Positions 28,351 through 37,613 are shown, numbered from the stretch's first letter. The stretch is DNA of 64,000 bases from Kitasatospora paranensis (GCF_039544005.1 NZ_BAABKV010000001.1:6572001-6636000); one strand, 5' to 3'. Made by a program: numbers and translations. The notes: generated by a model from the letters alone, not told the origin.

Positions 28351-28616
28351 GGCGTACCCACCCCCTCCTGGGGTCGGTCGTCGTCCAGCACGCTCACCTG
28401 GACGGAGATCCGGGTGGCGCCGGCCTCCAGGGTCTCGCGCAGCAGGCGGGTGACGGCGTCGAGCGCCTGCTCGGCCTCGCCCTCGGCGCTGGTGCCGAAC
28501 GGGCCCACCGAGACGGCGAGGCCCGCCTCGTCCACGACCCGTCGGGCCGCCTTCGCGTGGTCCGGGAAGCCGTCGAGTTCGAACGGCTCTGTCGTGAACT
28601 CCACCATCAATCGCAC
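28347..28616 (-). CDS. Thiamine-binding-family (DUF77/MTH1187-like) protein
   Basis: 89 residues: VEFTTEPFELDG...AAGLAVSVGPFGTSAEG...LRETLEAGATRISVQVSVL. The VGPFGTS motif and ferredoxin-like strand order match the MTH1187/YkoF-type thiamine-binding family, whose physiological role is unclear. Start GTG 28616 (or ATG 28607). Divergent from hyi and coupled to the helix-turn-helix gene. Confidence 0.6.
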   Translation of the reverse strand: MRLMVEFTTEPFELDGFPDHAKAARRVVDEAGLAVSVGPFGTSAEGEAEQALDAVTRLLRETLEAGATRISVQVSVLDDDRPQEGVGTP

Positions 28617-28704
28617 CCGCTCACTCTAGCGAGCCGGTCGGCGGAGGGTCGGGGCTGGTCGATCGGACAGTCGGCCGCCCGGGCGGCGGGCCCCGTTCGG
28701 CCAC

Positions 28705-28757
28705 TTCAACAAATTGTTGCGACGGCCTTGACACCCGCTCGGGGCTGCGGAGATGCT
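28705..28757 (+). promoter_or_regulatory. hyi promoter with AllR-type operator
   Basis: TTCAACAAATTGTTGCG (28705-28721) contains the best copy of the operator, a perfect CAACAA-W-TTGTTG palindrome. It lies just upstream of TTGACA (28728-28733) and a weak -10 GATGCT (28752-28757, 18-nt spacing) that point to hyi. Confidence 0.68.
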
Positions 28758-28822
28758 TCCACCAGACAGAATCCCTCTTCCGGATCGTGGAAGTCGGGAC
28801 GGAAGAGACGAAGGAGATGGAC

Positions 28823-29658
28823 GTGACTGCCGCTTCCGCGCACAGCTACACGGTCAATCTGTCGATCCTGTTCGGCGAGCTCCCCTGCTGGAGCGCCCCG
28901 CCGCAGCGGCCGCCGCCGGCTTCACCGCCGCCGAGCTCTGGTGGCCCTTCGGCGAGGAGCACGACCCGTCCCAGGACGAGCTCGACGCCCTCCGCAAGGC
29001 CTTCACCGACGCGGGCGTACAGCTCACCGGCCTCAACTTCCTGGACGACCTGACCCGCGGCGCCCGCGGTACGGTCTCCGTCCCGGCCGAGCAGGAGCGG
29101 TTCCGCGCCAACGTGCCCGTCACCGCCGCCCTCGCCGGGTCGCTGGGCACCAAGGCCCTCAACGCCCTGTACGGCAACCGCGTCGAGGGCGCCGACCCCG
29201 CCGAGCAGGACGCCCTGGCGCTGGAGAACCTCGTGCTCGCCGCCCGCGCCGCCCACGGCATCGGCGCCGTCCTGCTGATCGAGGCGCTCAACGCGCCGGA
29301 GTCCCCGGACTACCCGCTGGTGTCCGCCGCCGCCGCCGTCGACGTCGTCGACAAGGTCAACGCCGCGACCGGCCTCGGCAACGCGCGCTTCCTCTGCGAC
29401 CTCTACCACCTGGCCCGCAACGGCGAGGACCTGGCCGCCGTGATCGACGCCTACGCCGACCGCATCGGCCACGTCCAGATCGCCGACACCCCCGGCCGCA
29501 ACGAGCCCGGCACCGGCGACCTCGACTTCGAGGACCTCTTCGCCCGCCTCACCGCCGCCGGCTACACCGGCCGGATCGGCCTCGAGTACCGCCCGGCGAC
29601 CGGCGTCAGCGCCGACAGCTTCGCGTGGCTCCCGCGCGAGCTGCGCGCCGCCCGCTGA
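28823..29658 (+). CDS. hyi: Hydroxypyruvate isomerase (apparent frameshift)
   Basis: About 278 residues after repair, TIM-barrel sugar-isomerase family. Interconverts hydroxypyruvate and tartronate semialdehyde. Motifs: AHSYTVNLSILFGELP at the start, then AAELWWPFGEEHDP, LLIEALN (metal Glu), FLCDLYHLARNGED, HVQIADTPGRNEPGTG and IGLEYRP. The frame breaks at four C (28882-28885); one extra C joins GELP to LLERPAAAAAAGF. GTG 28823 is preferred over ATG 28817 because AAGGAG abuts the ATG with no spacing. Followed 31 bp later by glxR. Confidence 0.9.
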
Positions 29659-29689
29659 CCCCCTCCCACACCACGTAAGGAACGACGCG

Positions 29690-30577
29690 ATGAGCCGCAA
29701 GATCGCCTTCATCGGCCTCGGCATCATGGGCAGCCCGATGGCCGCCAACCTGGTCAAGGCCGGGCACCACGTCACCGGCTTCAACCTCACCCAGCCCCCG
29801 ATCGACGCCCTCGTCGCGGCCGGCGGCCACGGCGCGGGCAGCATCGCCGAGGCGGTGCGCGACGCCGAGGTCGTCATCACCATGGTCCCGGCCGACCCCC
29901 AGGTCGAGCAGGTCGTGCTCGGTGAGGGCGGCGTGCTGGAGAGCGTGCGGCCCGGCACCCTCGTGATCGACATGTCCTCGATCACCCCGCAGACCTCGAT
30001 CAAGGTCGAGGCCGCGGCCGGGGCCAAGGGCGTGCGCACCCTGGACGCCCCCGTCTCCGGCGGCGAGGCCGGCGCGGTCGAGGCCGTTCTGTCCATCATG
30101 GTCGGCGGCGACGCCGCGGACTTCGCCGAGGCGAAGCCGCTGTTCGACGCGCTCGGCACCACCGTCATCCACGTCGGCCCGGCGGGCGCGGGCCAGACCG
30201 TGAAGGCCGCCAACCAGCTGATCGTGGCCGTCAACATCCAGGTCCTGGCCGAGGCCGTGGTCTTCCTCGAGAACGCCGGCGTCGACCTCGGCGCGGCCCT
30301 GGAGGTGCTCGGCGGCGGCCTGGCCGGCTCGACCGTGCTGAACCGCAAGAAGGCGAACATGCTCGACCGCCAGTTCGCCCCCGGCTTCCGCATCGACCTG
30401 CACCACAAGGACATGGGCATCGTCACCGAGGCCGCCCGGGCCGTCGGCGCCGCCCTCCCGGTCGGCGCGGTCGTCGCCCAGCTGGTCGCCTCGGCCCGCG
30501 CCAACGGCGACGGCTCCCTCGACCACTCCGCGCTGCTGCGCGGCGTGGAGCGGCTCTCCGGCCGCAAGGTCGCCTGA
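29690..30577 (+). CDS. glxR: Tartronate semialdehyde reductase
   Basis: 295 residues of the beta-hydroxyacid dehydrogenase family. N-terminal Rossmann motif IAFIGLGIMGSPMAANLVKAGH, substrate-binding DAPVSGGEAGA, catalytic Lys in GAGQTVKAANQLIV, and DLHHKDMGIV near the C-terminus. Reduces tartronate semialdehyde to D-glycerate with NAD(P)H. ATG 29690 follows TAAGGA. Operon with hyi; the kinase that uses glycerate follows after a structured spacer. Confidence 0.95.
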   Translation: MSRKIAFIGLGIMGSPMAANLVKAGHHVTGFNLTQPPIDALVAAGGHGAGSIAEAVRDAEVVITMVPADPQVEQVVLGEGGVLESVRPGTLVIDMSSITPQTSIKVEAAAGAKGVRTLDAPVSGGEAGAVEAVLSIMVGGDAADFAEAKPLFDALGTTVIHVGPAGAGQTVKAANQLIVAVNIQVLAEAVVFLENAGVDLGAALEVLGGGLAGSTVLNRKKANMLDRQFAPGFRIDLHHKDMGIVTEAARAVGAALPVGAVVAQLVASARANGDGSLDHSALLRGVERLSGRKVA

Positions 30578-30917
30578 CCCGACGGGTCGTCCGACCCCAT
30601 GACTCCTCCTGGCGGCGTGTACCTGTCCGGTCGTGCCCGCGCCGCCAGGAGGTCGTACTCGACCGGCGGGCGGTTGGTGCTCAGACGCCTCCCGCCGGTC
30701 GGCCCAGCCGCGGCGTGCCACCCCTCCCGGGGGCACTTCGGTCGTGCCCGCGCACGCCGCCCGGCCCCCTCCCTCGCCGAGGGGAGCTTCTCGTACGTCG
30801 GAAGCGGGACGAGAAGTACGGCGGGGAGGGGGCCGCATCCCTCCGACACCACCCCGGCTGACGCAGACTCGGACCGTCAGCCGTTCACCAGCCAAGCCCG
30901 GAAGTGAGGCCCACGCC
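30578..30917 (+). repeat. Cluster of inverted repeats between glxR and glxK
   Basis: Three strong hairpins in a row: a perfect 13-bp stem 30605-30617/30640-30652; an 11-bp stem 30660-30670/30691-30701; and a 16-bp stem with one bulge 30763-30779/30819-30834 that encloses an 8-bp stem 30787-30794/30809-30816. The 15-mer CGGTCGTGCCCGCGC occurs twice (30628 and 30739). No gene. The first hairpin can end the hyi-glxR transcript; the rest exceeds what termination requires. Confidence 0.75.
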
Positions 30918-32060
30918 ATGCCCGCCACCCCCGCCCAGGGCCATGTCGTCGTCGCCCCCGACAAGTTCAAGGGCACCCTGGAGGGCGCCGAGGTCGCCGC
31001 CCGGATCGCGGCCGGCATCCGCCGGGCCGCCCCCGGCACCGACGTCCGCGAGCTCCCGGTCGCCGACGGCGGGGAGGGCACCCTCGCGGCCGCCCTCGCG
31101 GCCGGCTTCACCCGCGTCGCGGCCAAGGTCGCCGGCCCCACCGGCCTGCCCGTGGACGCCGCGATCGCGCTGCGCGGCGACACCGCCGTGGTCGAGCTGG
31201 CCCAGGCCTCCGGCCTCGCCCGGCTCCCCGGCGGGCGCACCGCGCCGCTGGCGGCCGCCTCCTTCGGTGTCGGCCAGCTGATCGCCAAGGCGGTCGCCCT
31301 GGGCGCCACCCGGATCGTGCTCGGCCTGGGCGGCAGCGCCTGCACCGACGGCGGGGCGGGGCTGGTCCAGGCGCTCGGCGTCGGCCTGTACGACGCGGAC
31401 GGGGCGGAGCTGCCGCCCGGCGGCGCCGCGCTGCGCCGGCTGGCCCGGCTCGACCTCGGCTCGCTCGCCGACCAGCTGTCCGGGGTGGAGATCGTGGTGG
31501 CCTGCGACGTCGACAACCCGCTGCTGGGCCCGCGCGGCGCCACCGCCGTCTACGGCCCGCAGAAGGGCGCGGACGGCGACGACCTGGTGATCCTCGAGGA
31601 AGGCCTGGCCCGGTGGGCGGACACCGTCCGCGACAGCACCGGCCGGGACGTCCGCGACGCCCCCGGCGCCGGGGCGGCAGGCGGGGTCGGCTTCGCCGCC
31701 CTGGCCCTGCTCGGCGCCACCATGCGGCCCGGTATCGAGCTCCTCCTCGAACTGCTGGGCTTCGACGAGGCCGTGCGTGGGGCACGCCTCGTCGTGACCG
31801 GTGAGGGATGCCTGGACGCGCAGACGCTCCACGGCAAGGCCCCTGCCGGCGTCGCCGCGGCGGCCACCCGGGCGGGGGTTCGGGTGGCCGCTGTGGCAGG
31901 GCGGCTGGAGCTGTCCGAGCCCCAGTGGCGCGCGGCGGGCTTCACGGAGGCCGTCGCGCTCACCGACCTGGCCGAGCACCCGGGGGACAGCATGACCCGG
32001 GCGGCCGAGCTGGCCGAGGTCGCGGGGGAGCGGCTGGCGGCCGCGCTGCTGGCCGGTTGA
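30918..32060 (+). CDS. glxK: Glycerate kinase (GlxK/GarK type)
   Basis: 380 residues. VVVAPDKFKGTLEGAEVAARIAAGI and LPVADGGEGTLAA open the family; GLGGSACTDGGAGLVQALG and TGEGCLDAQTLHGKAP are the second-domain signatures of glycerate-2-kinases. Phosphorylates D-glycerate, feeding glycolysis. ATG 30918 is chosen as the start of conserved sequence; GAGG lies upstream. Completes the hyi-glxR-glxK route from tartronate semialdehyde. Separated from glxR by 340 bp, so it may have its own promoter. Confidence 0.93.
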   Translation: MPATPAQGHVVVAPDKFKGTLEGAEVAARIAAGIRRAAPGTDVRELPVADGGEGTLAAALAAGFTRVAAKVAGPTGLPVDAAIALRGDTAVVELAQASGLARLPGGRTAPLAAASFGVGQLIAKAVALGATRIVLGLGGSACTDGGAGLVQALGVGLYDADGAELPPGGAALRRLARLDLGSLADQLSGVEIVVACDVDNPLLGPRGATAVYGPQKGADGDDLVILEEGLARWADTVRDSTGRDVRDAPGAGAAGGVGFAALALLGATMRPGIELLLELLGFDEAVRGARLVVTGEGCLDAQTLHGKAPAGVAAAATRAGVRVAAVAGRLELSEPQWRAAGFTEAVALTDLAEHPGDSMTRAAELAEVAGERLAAALLAG

Positions 32061-32087
32061 GCCCGCGTCCCCTCGTAGCTTCCTACA

Positions 32088-32117
32088 TTGACGTTTTGTT
32101 GAAGGCGGGCCTAGGCT
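32088..32117 (+). promoter_or_regulatory. allB promoter with AllR-type operator
   Basis: TTGACG (32088-32093), 18 nt, TAGGCT (32112-32117) forms the promoter. The segment 32088-32103, read on the minus strand, is TTCAACAAAACGTCAA: a full left half and a degenerate right half of the shared operator, overlapping the -35. Confidence 0.65.
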
Positions 32118-32214
32118 CCGAGCAATCGCAGCCGCCAGGACGGTCGTCCCGGCCCCAACTGCCTTGCGCGCCTTCGGCACACCCCCACTCGTACTCTCGG
32201 TTCGGAGGTCCCAG

Positions 32215-33597
32215 ATGCCCGTCAGCGAGACGGCCGCGACAGCGGCGGTGATCCGGTCCCGCCGGGTGGTGCTGCCGGACGGCGAGCGCCCCGCGGACGT
32301 CGTCGTCCGGGACGGCCGGATCGAGCGGGTCGTCGCCCACGGCTCGGCCGTCCCCTCCGACGCCCGCCTCACCGACCTCGGCGACACCGCGCTGCTGCCC
32401 GGCCTGGTCGACACCCACGTGCACGTCAACGAGCCCGGCCGCACCGAGTGGGAGGGCTTCGCCACCGCGACCCGGGCGGCCGCGGCCGGCGGGGTCACCA
32501 CGATCGTCGACATGCCGCTCAACTCCGTCCCGCCGACCACCACCCTCGCCGGGCTGGAGGCCAAGCGGAAGACCGCCGAGGGCCAGGCCTGGGTGGACCT
32601 GGGCTTCTGGGGCGGCGCGGTGCCGGGCAACACCGGCGACCTGGCCGCCCTGCACGAGGCCGGCGTGTTCGGCTTCAAGAGCTTCCTGGCGCCCTCCGGG
32701 GTGGACGAGTTCCCGCACCTGGCCACGGAGCAGGACCTGGAGTCGGCGCTCGCCGAGCAGGCCCGGCTCGGCGCGCTGGCGATCATCCACGCGGAGGACC
32801 CGGCCGTCCTGGACGCCGCCCCCCAGCGGCCCGGCGTGCACTACCGCGACTTCCTGGCCTCCCGGCCCGACGACGCGGAGGCCGCCGCGGTCGCCCGGCT
32901 GCTGGACACCGCCCGCCGCACCGGCGCCCGCGTCCACATCCTGCACGTCTCCTCGGCCGCCGTGCTCCCGCTGCTGCGGCAGGCCCGCGCGGACGGCGGG
33001 GAGGTCACCGCCGAGACCTGCCCGCACTACCTGACCCTCACCGCCGAGCAGGTGCCGGACGGCGACACCGCATTCAAGTGCTGCCCGCCGATCCGCTCCG
33101 AGGCCAACCGGGACGCGCTCTGGGCCGCCCTGGCCGCGGGCGAGTTCGCCGCGGTGGTCTCCGACCACTCGCCCTCCACGCCGGACCTGAAGCTGCTGGA
33201 GCGCTACGGCGGCAGCGGCGACTTCGCCGCGGCGTGGGGCGGCATCGCCTCGCTCCAGGTCGGCCTGCCGGCCGTCTGGACGGAGGCCCGGCGCCGCGGC
33301 CACGCGCTGGCCGACGTCGTCCGCTGGATGGCGGCCGGCCCGGCCGCCCTGGTCGGCCTGACCGGGCGCAAGGGCGCCATCGCGGCCGGCTGCGACGCCG
33401 ACCTGGTCGCCTTCGACCCGGACGCGCCGTTCGCGGTGCGCGCCGAGGAGCTGCACCACCGCAATCCGGTCACGCCGTACGCGGGCCGCACCCTGACCGG
33501 CGCCGTCCGCACCACCTGGCTGCGCGGCCGGGTGGTGGACACCGCCGGCGAGCCGTTCGGCCGGCAGATCGGCCGCCCGGCCGCGGCCGACCGCTGA
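32215..33597 (+). CDS. allB: Allantoinase
   Basis: 460 residues, dihydroorotase-like amidohydrolase. Zinc site: HVH in VDTHVHVNEPGRTEWEG, carboxylated Lys in GFKSFLAPSG, His in IIHAED, His in HILHVSS and Asp in VVSDHSPS. The EPGRTEWEGF segment separates allantoinase from dihydroorotase. Hydrolyses allantoin to allantoate. ATG 32215 follows GGAGG. Followed 43 bp later by allantoicase. Confidence 0.96.
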   Translation: MPVSETAATAAVIRSRRVVLPDGERPADVVVRDGRIERVVAHGSAVPSDARLTDLGDTALLPGLVDTHVHVNEPGRTEWEGFATATRAAAAGGVTTIVDMPLNSVPPTTTLAGLEAKRKTAEGQAWVDLGFWGGAVPGNTGDLAALHEAGVFGFKSFLAPSGVDEFPHLATEQDLESALAEQARLGALAIIHAEDPAVLDAAPQRPGVHYRDFLASRPDDAEAAAVARLLDTARRTGARVHILHVSSAAVLPLLRQARADGGEVTAETCPHYLTLTAEQVPDGDTAFKCCPPIRSEANRDALWAALAAGEFAAVVSDHSPSTPDLKLLERYGGSGDFAAAWGGIASLQVGLPAVWTEARRRGHALADVVRWMAAGPAALVGLTGRKGAIAAGCDADLVAFDPDAPFAVRAEELHHRNPVTPYAGRTLTGAVRTTWLRGRVVDTAGEPFGRQIGRPAAADR

Positions 33598-33640
33598 GCA
33601 CCATTCCCGTTCCGTCCGATCACTCGTCGAGGAGACTCAG

Positions 33641-34906
33641 TTGAGTACCGACAAGACCCCGAGCGCTCCGTTCACCGAGCTGGTCAACCTCGCGTCCCGA
33701 CTGCTGGGCGCCGGCATCGTCGGCACCAACGAGGACACCTTCGCCGACGCCGAGAACCTGCTGGTCGCCAAGCCGGCCGAGTTCCGGCCGCACACCTTCG
33801 GCCACAAGGGCCAGATCATGGACGGCTGGGAGTCCCGGCGCCGCCGCGGCGTCTCGGCCGACCAGCCGCACCCCACCGACGACGACCACGACTGGGTGCT
33901 CGTCCGCCTCGGCGCCGCCGGGGTGATCCGCGGCGTGGTGGTCGACACCGCCCACTTCACCGGCAACTACCCGGAGAGCGCCGCCGTGCAGGGCGCCTCG
34001 ATCCCCGGCCACCCGTCGCCCGCCGAGGTGGCGGCCGCCGACTGGACGGACCTGGTGCCCCGTACGGCGCTCAAGGGCGACACCGCCCACGCGTTCCCGG
34101 TCACGGACGGCACCCGCTTCACCCATGTGCGGCTCGCCATCTGGCCGGACGGCGGCGTCGCCCGGCTGCGGGTGCACGGCGAGGTGCTGCCCGACCCGCG
34201 CGAGCTGGACGGCCTCACCTTCGACCTGGCCGCCCAGGAGTTCGGCGGCGTCGCCGAGGCGGCCTCCGACCGCTACTTCTCCTCCCCGCACAACCTGAAC
34301 GCTCCCGGCCGCGCCACCGTCATGGGCGAGGGCTGGGAGACCCGGCGTCGGCGCGACAAGGCCAACGACTGGGTGCAGATCGCCCTGGCCGGGGGCGGCG
34401 AGGTCCTGGCCGCCGAGGTGGACACCTCCCACTTCGTCGCCAACGCCCCCGGCTGGGCCGACCTGGTCGGCTACGACGCCTCGGCCGGCGGCGACCCGGC
34501 CGCCGACGCCGAGGGCTGGTTCGACCTGCTGCCCCGGACGCGGCTCCAGCCCGACACCCGCCACCGCTTCCGGCTCGACGCCGGCCGCCCGGTGACGCAC
34601 GTACGGATCAACGTCTACCCCGACGGCGGACTCGCCAGGCTCCGCCTGACCGGCCGCCTCACCGAGGCCGGCCGCGCCGCCCTGGCGCTGCGCTGGTTCG
34701 ACGCGCTGCCCGCCGCGCAGGCCGCGGCCGCGCTCGCCGAGGCCGGCCTGACCGCGGCGGAGGCCACCGCGCTCACCGCCGCCCGCCCGCTCGCGGACGC
34801 CGCCGCGACCACTGCCGCCGTCGCTGCCCTGCAGCCGACCGACGGCCCCGACGGCGAGCACGCCTCCCGCCGCCGCTCGGCCGTCTGGCGCCTGCTCGGC
34901 GTCTGA
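33641..34906 (+). CDS. alc: Allantoicase with extra C-terminal helical region
   Basis: 421 residues. Two jelly-roll repeats, each with a W-E-[ST]-R-R-R motif: DGWESRRRRG and EGWETRRRRDKANDW, followed by DTAHFTGNYPE and DTSHFVANAPGW. Hydrolyses allantoate to ureidoglycolate and urea. The last ~75 residues (LALRWFDALPAAQAAAALAEAGLT...) are an added helical segment beyond the usual ~340-residue enzyme. TTG 33641 after GGAG is the only sensible start. Operon with allB; ureidoglycolate lyase is not found nearby. Confidence 0.94.
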   Translation: MSTDKTPSAPFTELVNLASRLLGAGIVGTNEDTFADAENLLVAKPAEFRPHTFGHKGQIMDGWESRRRRGVSADQPHPTDDDHDWVLVRLGAAGVIRGVVVDTAHFTGNYPESAAVQGASIPGHPSPAEVAAADWTDLVPRTALKGDTAHAFPVTDGTRFTHVRLAIWPDGGVARLRVHGEVLPDPRELDGLTFDLAAQEFGGVAEAASDRYFSSPHNLNAPGRATVMGEGWETRRRRDKANDWVQIALAGGGEVLAAEVDTSHFVANAPGWADLVGYDASAGGDPAADAEGWFDLLPRTRLQPDTRHRFRLDAGRPVTHVRINVYPDGGLARLRLTGRLTEAGRAALALRWFDALPAAQAAAALAEAGLTAAEATALTAARPLADAAATTAAVAALQPTDGPDGEHASRRRSAVWRLLGV

Positions 34907-34950
34907 CGCCGCACCACCTCACCCCGCACCGCCGTAACTGAAGGACCCTC

Positions 34951-36411
34951 ATGTCGAAGATCTTGACCACCGAGTCCGGCGCCCCGGTCGCCGACAACCA
35001 GAACTCCGCGTCCGCCGGCGAGTACGGCCCGCTGCTGATCCAGGACCAGCAGCTGCTGGAGAAGCTCGCCCGCTTCAACCGCGAGCGGATCCCGGAGCGC
35101 GTCGTGCACGCCCGCGGCTCCGGCGCCTACGGCTACTTCGAGGTCACCGACGAGGTCTCGCAGTACACCCGGGCCGCCTTCCTCGGCGGGGTCGGCAAGC
35201 GCACCGAGGTCTTCCTGCGCTTCTCGACCGTGGCGGGCAACCTGGGCGCCTCCGACGCGGTGCGCGACCCGCGCGGCTTCGCGCTGAAGTTCTACACCGA
35301 GCAGGGCAACTACGACCTGGTCGGTAACAACACCCCGGTGTTCTTCATCAAGGACCCGGTCAAGTTCCCGGACTTCATCCACTCGCAGAAGCGCGACCCG
35401 TACACCGGCATCACCGAGGCCGACAACGTCTGGGACTTCTGGGCGCACGCCCCCGAGGCCACCCACCAGATCACCTGGCTGTTCGGCGACCGCGGCATCC
35501 CGGCGTCCTACCGCCACATGAACGGCTACGGCTCGCACACCTACCAGTGGGTCAACGAGCAGGGCGACGCGTACTGGGTGAAGTACCACTTCAAGACCAA
35601 CCAGGGCGTGCGCTCGCTGGACGGCTCGCAGGCCGCCGAGGTGGTCGGCGGCGACGCCGACAGCCACCAGCGCGACCTCCACCAGGCCATCGACCGGGGC
35701 GTGTTCCCGTCCTGGACGCTGTACGTCCAGCTGATGCCGGTGGCCGAGGCGGCGACCTACCGCTTCAACCCGTTCGACCTGACGAAGGTCTGGCCGCACG
35801 CCGACTACCCGCTGGTCAAGGTCGGCCGCCTGGTGCTCAACAAGAACCCGGAGAACGTCTTCGCCGAGGTCGAGCAGGCCGCCTTCTCGCCGAACAACTT
35901 CGTGCCCGGCATCGGCCCGTCCCCGGACAAGATGCTCCAGGGCCGGCTGTTCGCCTACGCCGACGCGCAGCGCTACCGGCTGGGTGTCAACCACACCCAG
36001 CTGGCCGTCAACGCGCCCCGGGCGACCGAGGTGAACAACTACGGCCGCGACGGCCTCGCGGCGGTCAACCCGGCGGGTCGCGGCAAGAACTACGAGCCGA
36101 ACTCGTACGACGGCCCGGCGCAGACCGACGCGGCGCTGGCCGCCCCCGTCCGGCTGGAGGGCCACACCGGCACCTACACCACCCCGGCGCACACCAAGGA
36201 CGACGACTTCTTCCAGGCCGGCGAGCTCTACCGGCTGATGTCCGAGGGCGAGCAGGCCCGCCTGATCGCCAACCTGGCGGGCTTCCTCGCCCAGGTGAGC
36301 CGGGACGACGTGGTCGAGCGCAACCTCGCGCACTTCCACGCGGCCGACGAGGAGTACGGCAGCCGCCTGGAGGCGGCGGTGAAGAAGCTCCGCGCCGGCG
36401 AAGAGGCCTGA
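34951..36411 (+). CDS. katA: Monofunctional haem catalase (small-subunit)
   Basis: 486 residues, clade 3 size. Active-site His in ERVVHARGSGAYGYFEV, Asn in VGNNTPVFFIKD, and haem-ligand Tyr in RLFAYADAQRYRLG. No flavodoxin-like C-terminal domain. ATG 34951 follows AAGGA. Directly after allantoicase on the same strand, 44 bp apart. Uricase makes H2O2, so co-expression with the ureide genes is a reasonable detoxification arrangement. Confidence 0.97.
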   Translation: MSKILTTESGAPVADNQNSASAGEYGPLLIQDQQLLEKLARFNRERIPERVVHARGSGAYGYFEVTDEVSQYTRAAFLGGVGKRTEVFLRFSTVAGNLGASDAVRDPRGFALKFYTEQGNYDLVGNNTPVFFIKDPVKFPDFIHSQKRDPYTGITEADNVWDFWAHAPEATHQITWLFGDRGIPASYRHMNGYGSHTYQWVNEQGDAYWVKYHFKTNQGVRSLDGSQAAEVVGGDADSHQRDLHQAIDRGVFPSWTLYVQLMPVAEAATYRFNPFDLTKVWPHADYPLVKVGRLVLNKNPENVFAEVEQAAFSPNNFVPGIGPSPDKMLQGRLFAYADAQRYRLGVNHTQLAVNAPRATEVNNYGRDGLAAVNPAGRGKNYEPNSYDGPAQTDAALAAPVRLEGHTGTYTTPAHTKDDDFFQAGELYRLMSEGEQARLIANLAGFLAQVSRDDVVERNLAHFHAADEEYGSRLEAAVKKLRAGEEA

Positions 36412-36436
36412 CCCTCCGCCACCCGAACCACCCTCC

Positions 36437-36505
36437 GCGGCGGCCGGATCCCCGGCCGCCGCCCGCAGGGCCCCTTCCCCCGGGCAGTGGGAAGGGGCCC
36501 TGCGG
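36437..36505. terminator. Tandem hairpin terminator after catalase
   Basis: An 11-bp stem with 4-nt loop (36437-36447/36452-36462) is followed at once by a perfect 17-bp stem with 9-nt loop (36463-36479/36489-36505). A strong end to the allB-alc-katA transcript. Confidence 0.85.
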
Positions 36506-36644
36506 CCGTTCCCGGCCCCTCCTGGCGCGTTCCCGCCGCGATCGGGGCCCAGATCCGCGGAGGACCGACGGCGGGGGCGGCCGCGTGGTTACCCTGGTGC
36601 TGCACCGGGCCGCGGCGGCGGGCACGCGAGCGGAAGGGGCGCCC

Positions 36645-37424
36645 ATGACGGCACCGAGTCGGGGGCGGCGGAGCGGTCCGGCCCGCGGCGAACGGAACCC
36701 GTACGGGGTCCTGCACCGGGCGCTCCGGCTGCTGGAGGCCGTGGACCGCCATCCCCTGGGCGTGGACACCGCGTCGCTCGCCCGGGAGCTCGGGCTGCCG
36801 GCCGGCACCGTGCAGGAGCTGGCCGAGGCCCTGGAGGGCGAGGGCTACCTGCTGTTCGACGAGGGCGCCTGGGTGCTGGGCGGTGCGCTCACCCTGCTCG
36901 GCCACCAGAACCGCGAGCAGCTCGTCCGCGCCCGGCTGCACCGCGGGCTGGCCGACCTGCGCGACGAGCTGGGCGCCGCCGTCTACTTCAGCCGCTACCA
37001 CGACGGCGAGCTGTCGGTGGAGGCCGTGGTGGCGAGCGAGTCCGCACCCGCGGTGGTGGAGTGGGCCGACTTCCGCAGCACCGCGCACGCCAGCGCGATC
37101 GGCCGCTGCCTGCTCGGCCAGCTGGACCACGAGGGCCGCCGGGACCACCTGTCCCGGCACCGGCCCGCCCGGCTCACCGTCCGCACCGTCACCGACGCGG
37201 AGCAGCTGCTGCACCGGCTGGACCGCCAGCCGGCCACCGTGCCGGTGCTGGACCTGGAGGAGTACGCGCTCGGTACGGTGTGCGCGGCCGTCCCCGTGTC
37301 GGCGGGCAGCACGGTGGGCTGCCTGGCCACCTCGCTGCCGGTCGCCGACAGCCACCGGCTGCGGGCCGCCGCCGAGTTGCTGGCGGAGCGGGCGGCGCCG
37401 CTGATGGTGGCGATGGCGGTCTGA
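36645..37424 (+). CDS. IclR-family regulator
   Basis: 259 residues. Winged helix at ~20-85 (HRALRLLEAVDRHPLGVDTASLARELGLPAGTVQELAEALEGEGYL) and an IclR effector domain (RSTAHASAIGRCLLGQL, EEYALGTVCAAVPVSAG). Lower similarity to the first IclR protein; the DNA-recognition helix differs. ATG 36645 follows GGAAGGGG. Transcribed alone after the catalase terminator. It may regulate the catalase, the following operon or itself; sequence does not say. Confidence 0.82.
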   Translation: MTAPSRGRRSGPARGERNPYGVLHRALRLLEAVDRHPLGVDTASLARELGLPAGTVQELAEALEGEGYLLFDEGAWVLGGALTLLGHQNREQLVRARLHRGLADLRDELGAAVYFSRYHDGELSVEAVVASESAPAVVEWADFRSTAHASAIGRCLLGQLDHEGRRDHLSRHRPARLTVRTVTDAEQLLHRLDRQPATVPVLDLEEYALGTVCAAVPVSAGSTVGCLATSLPVADSHRLRAAAELLAERAAPLMVAMAV

Positions 37425-37509
37425 CCCCGCGGCGGTCCGCCGGGGAGTGCGCTGCGACCTGTGCGGTGCGACCGTGCGGCGAGGCCCTGCCCGACCTGCG
37501 CCCGAGTTA

Positions 37510-37531
37510 TTAGACTCAATGTCGATAAGAG
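37510..37531. promoter_or_regulatory. Candidate TetR-type operator, copy 1
   Basis: An AT-richer element (starting TTAGACTCAATGTCG) upstream of the gene at 37614. It matches 17 of 22 positions with the element at 56446-56467 upstream of the S15-type hydrolase. Imperfect dyad TTAGAC...GTCGATAA suits a TetR dimer. Confidence 0.4.
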
Positions 37532-37613
37532 TCGCCGAAACCCTTGTGGGGCCCACTACCCGCGAGTAGTTTTCGGGTACGCCCTCGCCGTCCGCAGGTC
37601 AGGAGGCAGCCCC

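Noticed and set aside
30599..30907. A 102-residue frame between glxR and glxK
   Set aside because: It reads through stacked inverted repeats and has no ribosome site.
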